A stretch of DNA of 64,000 bases, taken from positions 19,893,395-19,957,394 of the forward strand of contig NC_135250.1 of assembly GCF_964204865.1 (NCBI RefSeq), read 5' to 3'. The notes under the pieces were generated by a model. The model was not told the origin of the DNA and made no database searches. It worked only from the letters and a program-made list of their open reading frames with translations. Origin of the DNA: Styela clava. Taxonomy: Eukaryota > Chordata > Ascidiacea > Stolidobranchia > Styelidae. The first letter of the stretch is position 1. Each line of letters begins with the position of its first letter. Below, one piece after another: positions 46,741 to 57,230 of the stretch. Position numbers and translations under genes: made by a program.

Positions 46741-47799
46741 TTAAAGCATATCATAGGATAGAGCATGTCATGAGCATAGGTAGTCGGTGTGGTTTTTAAT
46801 GGCGGCATGGAGTAAAGAAGGTCTTTACAAATACCACACTTGAACACCTTTAACCGGGGTGAGCAGTATATTTGGCAAAGAAAACTGTAGGTTACCAATT
46901 ATCGTCAACTACATATTCAACAGCAGGTTTATTATGTTACTTCTAAGAAGACTAACTTAACCAAACCACGCCATTATAACAATGTGGTTATACTTTTCCC
47001 AGGCACTGTTGATGTTTATAAATAAATTGAAACACCCTGGAAAGTTTCCAATCGACCTTCTCCTGTAAGCTCTGACTTTGAATGCATCTACAATGACAAA
47101 ACTGGCATTTATACAAAGGGACGTCAACTCTTTTTTCCTTTCATCCTTGATGTTATCAACCATTGCCATTCCATAAAAAAATAATTGTTTTTCATATACA
47201 CGTGCCATTGTTTGCGCTTCGCATCGCTCTATTCAGTCGAGGTGCATGCTTGGATAAAATTGTCATCGCAATTACTCAGTGTCATAATCAGAAAGTAGTG
47301 AATCTACGCAAAGCCAAGTATGGAACAGCACTAAACATGACATCACAAGAAAGGTATGGATAGAGATTGACTGTACAAAGCGGCTGTTAGAGTTGACTTG
47401 CCAATTTTATTTCAACCCAGAACACTACTGATGCGATACTGCAACCAAGGCCAGAAATCTAATTTAATTATATATTATTACAAACTCCGTGCAAAAAACT
47501 ATTCGGAAATATCCTATGCTTAGTAAATATATAAATATAAAATGCACTTATGGGATATGGCAAAAAAGGGACAAACTATTTGTGAAAAAGGCAAGGAGAT
47601 ATATTAGTATTGAGCTATGTGTGCTTGCATAAGAGAATTCAAGTTTAAAATTTTTGTAACCTGGTGGACCATGTGAACCTGGCTCAATTAGAATTAGATC
47701 GTGTTATTGTTATTCAATCGTTGTTTTGTGTGTTGAACTTGATAATTTTTTCAAATTTGCCAAGTGACTCCCGTAGCATTTGTACCTGAAATTATGGCC

Positions 47800-47870
47800 T
47801 AACACTAACCTGGTACACATACTACGTTCCAGTGTCCGCCATCTTGGTTAACATACTTCGGGAGTACCCA
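47800..47870. repeat. Partial foldback MITE, CTCCCGAAGTATG family
   Basis: It shows CCTGGTACACATACTACGTT and CGCCATCTTGGTTAACATAC followed by TTCGGGAG. It is a decayed copy of the elements at 26607 and 55641, absent from the homologous flanks of units 1 and 3. Confidence 0.6.
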
Positions 47871-48100
47871 TAAAATAACTGTGTCGTAATGAATTTTTGA
47901 CATATTCCGATGTCACAGATATGTACTAATCTTGTGTGATTCAAGACTCAATTAGGAGCGGGTTCTTATATAATTTGCATATTATAGAAGCATGACTATA
48001 ACATAAAATAAAAAGATCAATGGAAGCAGGAACAGTGATAAAACTTTAGTGTTTTGTGTTCATGATATTTTACTGTTTGCTGTCAAATTACTTCGCAAAT

Positions 48101-49626
48101 GTATGTATGTATGTATGTTTATTCGTCTCGTAAAAGCAATATAAAAGAGTAAGTACTTATAAATACTGAAGACGGGATGTATGCACAAGACCATATTGGC
48201 CTAAAACACAGATGTGCGGCATACACCCCTTTGATTTATATAAATTATAATAGGGTAAATCAAATATGTACAATATGGTCCTTTATACAGGCAGTTGTGC
48301 GAGGAGGGTAGGTGGATGCGGTAACAGGGATATGGGTGGAGTGTACAAAACTGTTTGTACAAAGGAGTTTGTTAGACAAAACAACATCTATAAATAGAGA
48401 CACAACACAACATGAAACGCAATGCATATGAATATAGTAATAAAAAATTTTTTTAAAAAAAAAAAAAAATTAAGAATTTGGATGAATGTACAATACCATT
48501 GAGTGATGATGCCACATACTATAAAACGCGGGAATGGTCAAGTTTAAAGGGTGTGTACATATATGGTATGCACCACTCAAGGGCGACAGTGTTATAAGTG
48601 GTCTATGGCTGTTCTGGCCAAAATGTGACCCTACAGGTTTTGGCGAAATATGATAAAAAAGGTATGTATCAAATGACTCACTATTATAAGGTTTTTTTTG
48701 AAATTCTGGATTCAGCCAAAAACAATGAAGTTTCAAAAAAAAAAATTAAAAAAAATTAATAAAAAGCATTTCCACAAAACCTATTATGGTTGCATTTCAG
48801 CCAGAAGATTAGAAAGGTATAAAGGTACAGTGGGATAGGGAATGATAAGTTATAAAGAGAAGCCATTTTACCATGTCATGGATTTTCCAATGTAAATTAA
48901 AATAATAAAATTATATGGTATCCTGGGATGAGCAGAAGAAAAAGTGTGATTCGGTGATAGGTAGCAACAATGGAAATAAATTGAACAGCATGCTACTCAA
49001 ACAAAAACCATTGTCCCTACTATTTGAGCATTCTATCTATAACCTAAATTGCTGTGCTTTTGTTGTTGTCTAATTACGCATGATAATGAAATTAGAATGG
49101 TGTGCTAGTTATTAATTCAGTCCATTGTTCTATATTGAATCCGGGTGAAGTATCCTGTGGAGTTATTGAAATTGTCAGCTGGTCTATGGTGACTGAAGAG
49201 GAGGACAGATTCCTGATTCAATCCAAATAATCAACAGCTCTCCCTTTCAGTGTTGAGCTGACCTTAAAAAAATAATCTCCAAACAGTAACATGTTCAAAG
49301 CAGAGAAAATTGCTAATATGATGATAATATATATTGTTTAAGTTTGGAACGAAATTCTGAGTTCGATTTTGAATTTTTGATGTCATCGGGTAGGGAATTC
49401 CAAGCTTTTGGTCCACATACTGCGATTGATTCTTGTGAGATACTTTTACTGACAAATGGAATAAAAAAATTATCTTTATTTCTGCTGTTTGAATTTGGGT
49501 TTGCTTGGAACAGGCTGTTCAGGCTGGACGGAAGCTCTCCAATGTGACAAGAGAACATCATATTACATAGTTCGAATTTAGCTAAATCCACAACTCGTAG
49601 TAGCCTATGCTCTTTAAATAAGTCAT
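48101..49626 (-). mobile_element. 3' fragment of a CR1/L2-type LINE, inserted in minus orientation
   Basis: The homologous flanks in units 1 and 3 pass directly from CGCAAAT to ATTAAGCTAT. Here about 1.5 kb intervenes between two CAAAT copies (48096-48100 and 49627-49631), a probable target duplication. The minus strand encodes the last 104 or so residues of a reverse transcriptase (stop at 49313-49315), including PSSLNSLF, KAWNSLPDDIKNSKS and FRSKLKQYIL. That is the typical C-terminus of CR1/L2/Jockey-like LINEs. About 1.2 kb of 3' UTR follows and ends in a (CATA)n microsatellite (48101-48118), as CR1/L2-group LINEs do. The 5' end is truncated, so it cannot move by itself. Confidence 0.85.
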
Positions 49627-50557
49627 CAAATATTAAGCTATATAGAAATGTGAGTTGTATTCGACATCCTGGTAATTGTGAGTGGTCTAAATTGTTGAAG
49701 TTCAAACCCAGACAGAACCCTATAAGGCACAAGGCCGACCCTGTTTCGGAACTCCAAATAGATATACGATTGAGCCATATACATAACCAATGCAAATTGC
49801 AAGATCGCCGTTCACTTTTTCAAACTCAAGTATATAACAAAATCAAATTACTGACCCAACATGTACCATAGGAGAAACAGCTATTTCTTGAACACGGTTA
49901 TCTAGTTATTTGTCTCCTATCGACGTTCGTTTTAGTCGTTAGGTTTGTTTTACAAATCAAGTCGACAGCATCTCACATCTGAAGACAACCATTTTATACT
50001 TGATAACGTTAAGCTTAAATGACGTCATTTTGACGTTTTCAAACAATGGTCTGTCATACTTATCTATGAATGTCGCCAGTTGATATTTTATCAAACGCTG
50101 TAAATCTGTAGAGCAGGCCTGCACACCTCGAATTACCACGAGGGCCGCAAGCATAAATCTGAAGTCCCGGCGGGCCGCAAACTTTGCCACATACATATTT
50201 CTCAAGATGTACTACAAATCAAAATAATATTGGAAAACAATTAAATTTAATGAAACACTTTCATTACTGAGAAGCTTAAAAATTTGAAGACTCTTATTTT
50301 CTTGAGTAAAAACAAGGTACAGTATTTTTGCATAGGAGATGGCAAATATGTATTTAGTGGTCCATCTACCTTGAAAACGCACCCTTCGTTCCCAATATTT
50401 CTTTTTTATTAGAATTAGGTATTGCGTGTTGCAGTATAAACTGAGTGCAGGAAAATATTTTACTCATTTTCAGTTTTGTAAAATCGCCCCAAATATAGGA
50501 ATGACAATTTCTTTAGTCATATTCACCGTTATTGGATATTTCCATTGTAGGCTAGAC

Positions 50558-51818
50558 CAGTGGTTCCCAACCGCCGGTCCGCGAAGCTTTTTAGCCGGTC
50601 CGCGAGAAAATTTAGTTGTTTCGTTGTTTTCATGTCGTCTCAATCGCTTTCCCGATACGAGGTTGCGTTGGTTTATTACGCAAGTTCTCTTCCGCCGTCA
50701 TATTGAGACATTGTGGTGCCGTCTTCCGCGACATCTTGGCGCCGAGTAACCACACTTTTCGCTTTTTCGGCTCCAATTCATTGCGAATGCGCTCAATCGA
50801 ATCTCGCAAGATTCAGAAAACTAAAAATCGGCACGCATGCTTTTTCTGTTCTGCGTGCTTTTCCTGATTAATATAACCATCCACATAAAACTTTATGCAT
50901 ATATCTTTGTTTGAACCAGAAAACTGTCAAAAACAGTATAATATTCCAGTAGGACATGAACTTGTTGCAGCCCTGCAGGTGGTCACGAGACGCGCAAAAA
51001 TCATGGACCGCAGAGATTTTTCCCAGTTTTTTGAGCAGGCACAGTAGAATTTTGATCCTGGTGCCAAGTTACCGACGACTTGTCATTGTAATTTCATTTC
51101 GTTTGAGACGTCGATCAACTACAGAAGGATATATATGATAAACCCGATAAAAAAGAAAAAGCTTGATTAATATTTGTGATTCTACTTTACAGTCCAGATT
51201 TTAAAAAATGATTCACTGTCACAATTTAGGATATCTTTTTATAACGAATACCCATCGCTAAGTAATCGAGCAATCAAACTATTGTCCATATTTTCAACCA
51301 GTTACTGCGTTATGCAAAAAAGCATTTTCATCACTAGCTTAATTAAAACACAGCAAAGAAATCGGCCGCACGCCGGTGAAGAGCTACGTGTTGCAGAAAC
51401 TTCTTTGAGGCCTCGTTTGCAATCCTATACTGGAAACGAAACAGCGGCAAAATTATCACTATAGTTAATAATGTTTGTACATTTCGCTTGTACATGTTGT
51501 TTATGTCAGATGTTTTATGTGTGTCTTTCTTACGCATAATGGGTGTCCAACACTGCATTTCTTTACGCAAATTTATGGGGTTGTTTCCTGTTTCAACCAT
51601 TTCAATTTTTGGCCATATTATTTGATAGTTTTTTTTCGTGTGATATGTATTTAAGTGTGCCTTTTTGTCTAGAAGTATATTGAGTGCCCGACACTCCATT
51701 ATATTACGCAAATTTATTTTATGCTTTTCTGTTCCGGTCATTTCAATTTTTGACGGTCCGCGCGTACATTTAATTTTATTCTACCGTTCTGCCAGGGTAG
51801 AAAGGTTGGAAACCACTG
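50558..51818. mobile_element. Nested hAT element, 1261 bp, perfect 8-bp target duplication
   Basis: The ends are CAGTGGTTCCCAACCG and GGTTGGAAACCACTG. The target duplication GGCTAGAC is at 50550-50557 and 51819-51826. It lies inside the 50114-52468 element and is therefore younger. Its interior is GC-richer with short frames on both strands (for example 51343-51741 minus, 132 codons) that show no clear transposase motif. Confidence 0.95.
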
Positions 51819-52282
51819 GGCTAGACGAACAATCCGTTTAGTAGCAATAGATCTTCTTCTATTGTACTTTTTTGACTGTTAAATTACATTTTTCTACAAA
51901 ATCTGCCTAATGTATTTGAAATTTTACAGTAAATAGCAAAATATTTTGTGCCAGAATTTTTGCACCATTCATAAATGACAGAATTGTTTTTTAGGTTTTA
52001 AATTTAAAAAAGAACTTCAGTTTCATAAACTGCTAGTACAAAAATGGAGTTATTAAGAGGTTTCTAATATGAACTAATGGGTGTGAGATTGTATACCAAT
52101 ATTGTTTTAAGCGTGATTCAGTCTGAATACTGAGATATCTAAATCAGGGTTTCCCAAACTGGAGGGCGAGGGGTCTAGTGACGAATTTTGGGGGTCGCGA
52201 AGGGCACACAAATTTCACACAAAGCTAGATATTTAGTGAAACTAGTGTAAACATAAATCTCACGATTTCGAATATGATCAGA

Positions 52283-52395
52283 GTAGCGGCGCGCTTGCAT
52301 ATCAATGCAGGCTTTGATTGTTAGACCCGAGAAGTGGCGCGCTTGCATATCAATGCCGGCTTTGATTGTTTGACCCGAGAAGTGGCGCGTTTCCG
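52283..52395. repeat. 48-bp tandem repeat inside the hAT
   Basis: GGCGCGCTTGCATATCAATG recurs at a 48-bp period twice, with a third partial unit (GTGGCGCGTTTCC). Subterminal tandem repeats like this often serve as transposase-binding sites; that role is inferred. Confidence 0.8.
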
Positions 52396-53514
52396 AATCA
52401 CCCGCGGGCCGCACAGAAGTATCTAGCGGGCCGCATGCGGCCCGCGGGCCGTATGTTGTGCAGGCCTGCTGTAGAGTATCCCCAACCTGTCCGACAGGAG
52501 ACAAGACGTGTTTATAAAAATATATATATATAAGTATCATAATACTGTATAATACCATGTTTGTATCTATTATGATGGCATAAATAACTTCACTGTGGTA
52601 GAAGTTGTCTTCACACAACGGTCAAAATGATTAGAATGGGGTTGCGGACAGACTACTAATTTACACGTGACGCACAACACGAAAAGGCCATAAAAAAGAT
52701 TCTCAAATATTTATTTACATTATACCATTTATTGTACAGAAACGGGTAGGAAAATCGACGAACACGCAGCTATTACCAAAATACGAGTTTATTACATGTT
52801 TACCCAAAGCGCTAACTACTGACCAGTAGCCTTTAAATTGTCGCTCCGTTGATGCTGGCGCCGTGAATTTTTAACTCCCATAGCCTATCACGATCATGGT
52901 TACCAGGGTTGACCTTAACTATTGTTTAGCATTATGCGTAAGCGGGTCCCAGTCAATGTAGCGATTAGAATAAAATCTGGAATTTTATCAACTTTTGAAT
53001 AAAATATTCACATTTTATCAACTTTTTACCAAGTACTAAATTACGATCAAAGAAACTTGCAACAACGAATTTTGCATACACAGAATATTCACACTGGACA
53101 TATACCCTGAATGGAGGATACACCTGTGCCTGAGATATACATTATATATCTACTAAATTCTCTAGGATTACATATAGAAGTGACAATAGACGAAATGGCG
53201 ACAATGCAATAATGCATGTTTGTCTTTTCAGTGTGCAACTGTGAGCTAAGCTTGCTTTCATCAGCCACACTAACGAAAGACGCTTTAGAAAACGCTTTAG
53301 CTTCACTCTATTGCAAAATACAAGATGAAATAGTGTAAAAAATAATTGCAGAACAATACAATTTTTACGTGATAAACGAGCATACATAACAGGTATGCGT
53401 TTAGAGCAGGGATGTGTATCCCGCGGGCTAAATGCGGCCCCCCCAAAAAAATTATGCGGTCTCCGGGGAAGCAATTTTGAATAATGTGTGGCCCATTTAA
53501 CTAGTTAACTAGTC

Positions 53515-54897
53515 CAGGGCTTCCCAAACTAGGGGCCGCGGCCCTCTAAGAGGCCGCGAAACGAATTTTAGGGGCCGCTCTATTGTACTTTTCCAGACTC
53601 TTGATTCGAAATACAATCATTAAAAATAATGAGAAACAAAAATTTTACGATTTCGAATGAACACAACATCATTATGTGTAAATAAGACAATGTCTTCAAT
53701 TTTATTTCGAAAATAACTCTAGGGCTTATTTGGGGGGGGGGGATGTAGTGAATAACGAGTTTTTTTATTATGCCAAATATGAATACCGATTTCCATTACT
53801 TAAAATAGCACGTCTTCATTTAAAATAACTGCTACTTATAGATTATTAACAAATTAAAAAGTATAAAGAGTAGAAATTTCTTGCTATCGACTAGGACTCA
53901 GTGGTTCTCGAACTTCATTGTATTGTGACGCCCTCCAAAAATATGCTCAATTTACGACTACCCGTGAAAATACGTATTGATACCTTTCAATAAAAGACTT
54001 TTTTTGCAATGAGTTTTATATAAAGGAACAAACAAAACATAACGACAGTCAGTAAAATCACATTTAATGGGCCTTGGTAGAAAAGTCTGCTTTATATAAA
54101 AACGAAATCGCAAAGGGGATGGGAGTCCTCAACGCTTTTTGACCCAAGAAAAATAATCTTTATCTACAGAAAACCGAATTTTCAGAATTAAACTTTTTTA
54201 TTGTAACACCATCACATGTAAGATCGATATAATCTTCCCTTTTTTCCGTAAAAGTAGAAGATACGGGTTGTTTGAAAGGTTCACAAATCACGAAATTTTG
54301 CGACGTCCTAGCAAAATTGAAACGACGCACTTCCACGGGATTAGATAAAAAAATGCGCTATCGACTAAGTCTTTTTTAAAGGGGAGCGCTTATCCTACGG
54401 GTATCCTACATGCTGCAATTTCGCAGGCTGCAGTTTATTCATTTGCTGAACATGAGTGATTTTTTTAGCATTTTAGTGGAAAAACCAGGCAGAGATAAGA
54501 TAAGTACATATTAACGATGACAAAATTGTGTTTTATTATCAGGTAGCATATTTTTTGTGTAGGTGCGCCATGAGTTTTTTCCATGATAATTTGGCGCCAC
54601 ACAAACCGCTGTCTTTTGCTAAGTTAGATCAATAAGAGTGAACAATGCCGTCGGTGGCCGAACATCGTAATTCATCATTTAGGCCTGCATAAGCAAACAT
54701 TGAGCCAAGGCTGGACTTGCTATGCAGCAAAAAGTATTCCCACCCATTACACTGAATAATTAAGTAACGTTAATCTGAATAAATATGTGCTTGTTTTTGT
54801 ACTTGAGTAGGCCTACTAAAAGTTGAGATATAGCTGTGTAAATAAAACATCAAAAATTTTAATATATTAAAAGGGGCCGCGAGTTTGGGAAGCCCTG
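53515..54897. mobile_element. hAT element, 1383 bp, perfect 8-bp target duplication
   Basis: The ends are CAGGGCTTCCCAAACTAG and GAGTTTGGGAAGCCCTG, about 16 bp of inverted repeat. Target duplication AACTAGTC is at 53507-53514 and 54898-54905. GC-rich subterminal blocks (GGGGCCGCGGCCC, GGGGCCGCGAG) are present. The interior is AT-rich with no transposase. Confidence 0.95.
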
Positions 54898-54996
54898 AAC
54901 TAGTCAATTTAGTTTAATCTGGTACGTACGAGTAATTCCACTAGTTATTTGTATCTGGCCCTCCTGTAATAAAGATTGCACACCCGTCACCTACAG

Positions 54997-55030
54997 CAGT
55001 GGTTCTTAACTTTTTCGGATCGGGAAATTG
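54997..55030 (+). mobile_element. hAT-type left end, partner not found
   Basis: CAGTGGTTCTTAACTTTTTC is a typical terminus. The preceding eight bases, ACCTACAG, have no matching right copy nearby. Confidence 0.5.
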
Positions 55031-55640
55031 TCATTGTTGTGTCACCATTTTTGCAGCAACCATTTTTTGTTGTATAGAAATTGCAGTTTGGAGATCCGGA
55101 AGATGATAGGATACCTCAAAAATATTGGTAGCTCAAGTCGTTTGTTTTCCAAACTTCAAATTGCATTCAAATGCGGATCAAAGCGTTTTTCACAGATTTT
55201 TGTCCAATTTGACAAAGCCTACCTACGACTCGTCATTTTGAGGTCGTCCAGAACGGATGATAATTTAGCAAAGCTTCTCAATGAAATTATAGTTGCCACA
55301 AATGTATCACTTAATGAAAGTAAACATTTATATCAACTCATATACATATACACTTACTTCCCACATTCAACCTGTTCGAAAAAATGAACTACAATTTATT
55401 AGAGGATTAAGAATGAGATGATGCGCATGCAAAAACTTGAAACGCCAAGGTTTGTCATAACAACCAACCAACAACAAGATATTTTGTGCACATAAGCAGA
55501 AAGCATCTAAAACTGCTAAAACGTACAACATCTGCAGCATCGGTGACGATAGATAGATAATTTCTTTCGGAAACTCCATAACAAACATAAATTAAAAATG
55601 GAGAATTCTGGAGGGCAAGCAAAATCTATAAAAAAATTTA

Positions 55641-55780
55641 AAACATGAGTATAGGTGCTCCCGAAGTATGCTTATCAAAATGTCGCACAACCTGAACCCT
55701 AACCTGGTGCACAACCTGGGTTGAGGTTGTGCGCCATCTTAGTGCGCATACTTCGGGAGCACCTATACTTCTCATGTTTT
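55641..55780. repeat. Foldback MITE, CTCCCGAAGTATG family, fullest copy
   Basis: The arms read AAACATGAGTATAGGTGCTC inward to CGAAGTATG, and the reverse complement with few mismatches at the right. This gives a hairpin of about 140 bp. It extends the terminal repeat beyond that visible at 26607 and defines the family. Confidence 0.85.
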
Positions 55781-57124
55781 AAATATCTCATGTGCCTGCC
55801 AATCTGCACGCACACAAAAACCCAAGCCCAATCAAATGAGGCTTAGGCCAAACTTAACAAACAAAATACACGATAGTGTTTAAACTTGCGGGCTGTCGTT
55901 CTTTTAACAATTAAGTTGATAATGACCAATACCTACAATCTCATGCAAAGATAATGTGGGGAGTGGAATGTAATAAATTTGCGACGATAGTCATACTCTC
56001 GAAGACATGACAGCTTTAAGAAAGACCAAGCCATGAAAAACTACACTGATTGCTAGATTGGGCATTGCGGAAAAGGTGATAAGTGGTTTAAATATACAAA
56101 CAAACGCAAAACCATGGCGGCAAATTCGGTGTGCGGACACTCATAAAAGCAATATTCAGGAAAAACACTAATCACACGTGAGCAGGTCTGTAGCCTAATT
56201 GATATATACAGTACCGGTATACACATAAGTGATGCACTACTGAATTCAAATTGTAACAGTCATTGAAATGTGCAGTAACAAATATATCTGCGCAAAGCTA
56301 CACCCAGGTAATCTATTTTACGACTTGTTTAAACGTGTAATATTGTATATCTTCAATGAACTATCACAATTTTAATATGTTTCCTCAAATAGTAGGCTGG
56401 GTACTGGAAAGGTTTCATCTTATAAAACCGTTCCAGAAGACCTTTGACGAATCTCCGAACAACTTCACCGAACCCCGGGGTCAAAACACTGACCTAAACA
56501 AATTTCGTATGCTAATTTCATTGCTTGTCTTATGTGTAATGATAATTGTTAGCTTCTACATACTTTAAACTTTTCTTAACATCAAAAAACTGTTGAATTT
56601 ATCATAAGAAAATTTCAATTATTTTTTCCCGTGAAAAAGGAGGACATTTTGACTTTTTAGAGCGTCCTCCGAGGACGTAAAATTTTTAACAAAAAAGGAG
56701 AACAAATCCTTCAAAAGAAGGAAGTATGGTCACCTTACTATAGGCTACATGATTATAATTTATAATGATTGAATTTAATAATTTACATTTTAACTTGCAC
56801 GGGACCTGTGGGAGAGGGGGGGGGGGGCAGTGTGTATAATTTACTATATTTCCCTGAAAAATTGTATGTGTGATATTATAAGACTACGCGGACATATGTT
56901 TCAACATATGTTTTACTTTTCGAAGACATCTATATTCTATGTGTATGTTGGTGATCAATATGTCTTCATACTTTTTACACTCCTGTATTTTGTTTATGTT
57001 TCGTCTGGCAATAATTTGTGTACGATCAGTCTCAAACTATAGATAATCTCCAGTATCCAAAACGTTTGTGTTCGGCCAAATATGAATAGATATTTAACAT
57101 CTGACATTAAACAGGATAAAATTG

Positions 57125-57132
57125 TATATAAA
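57125..57132 (+). promoter_or_regulatory. TATA box of lipocalin copy 4
   Basis: TATATAAA lies 99 bases upstream of ATG 57231. The promoter block is kept despite the broken coding region. Confidence 0.65.
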
Positions 57133-57230
57133 ATTATCAGTTCAGTGTGACAGGGATCACTTTTGCAACGAAAGGTGACAGTAAAGTACGTCCGAGTTCT
57201 GCTGGAAGTTTAAATTCAAGGTGGGATAAC

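Larger units (their letters stand above)
46741..50105. repeat. Array flank, unit 4, left part
   Basis: Spacer plus duplicated flank, more diverged than units 1 and 3. It contains a LINE fragment (48101-49626) and a partial foldback MITE (47800-47870). It continues across the hAT at 50114-52468 into 52477-53150. Confidence 0.75.
50114..52468. mobile_element. hAT element, 2355 bp, with a second hAT nested inside
   Basis: It starts CAGGCCTGCACACC and ends GTTGTGCAGGCCTG, flanked by CTGTAGAG at 50106-50113 and 52469-52476. The homologous site in unit 3 (about 41748) is empty. GC-rich subterminal blocks (GGGCCGCAAG, GCGGCCCGCGGGCC) are typical of hATs. A 48-bp tandem repeat occupies 52283-52395. 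No transposase frame is visible. A hAT-like CAGGGTTTCCCAAACTGG at 52146 may be the remnant of a third element. Confidence 0.95.
53151..56750. other. 3.6-kb transposon-built insertion in the array flank
   Basis: The homologous flanks in units 1 and 3 pass from the CATACAGACTG region to the TTATAATG region in about 60 bp. Here about 3.6 kb intervenes. It contains a hAT (53515-54897) with a hAT-like CAGGGATGTGTATCCC to its left at 53407, another hAT-like end at 54997, and a foldback MITE (55641-55780). Frames in the rest, such as 55028-55387 (119 codons) and 56356-56568 (70 codons), have no recognised motif. Confidence 0.6.

Noticed and set aside
49344-49547. 67-codon plus frame
   Set aside because: Antisense of the LINE reverse-transcriptase C-terminus, which carries the real similarity.
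53407-54988. Outer hAT around the 53515 element
   Set aside because: A left end (CAGGGATGTG) and a weak right-end candidate (CACACCCGTC) exist, but the flanking eight bases do not match, so the pair is not called.
55028-55387. 119-codon plus frame
   Set aside because: It begins inside a hAT terminal sequence and shows no transposase or other motif. Probably the interior of a decayed element.
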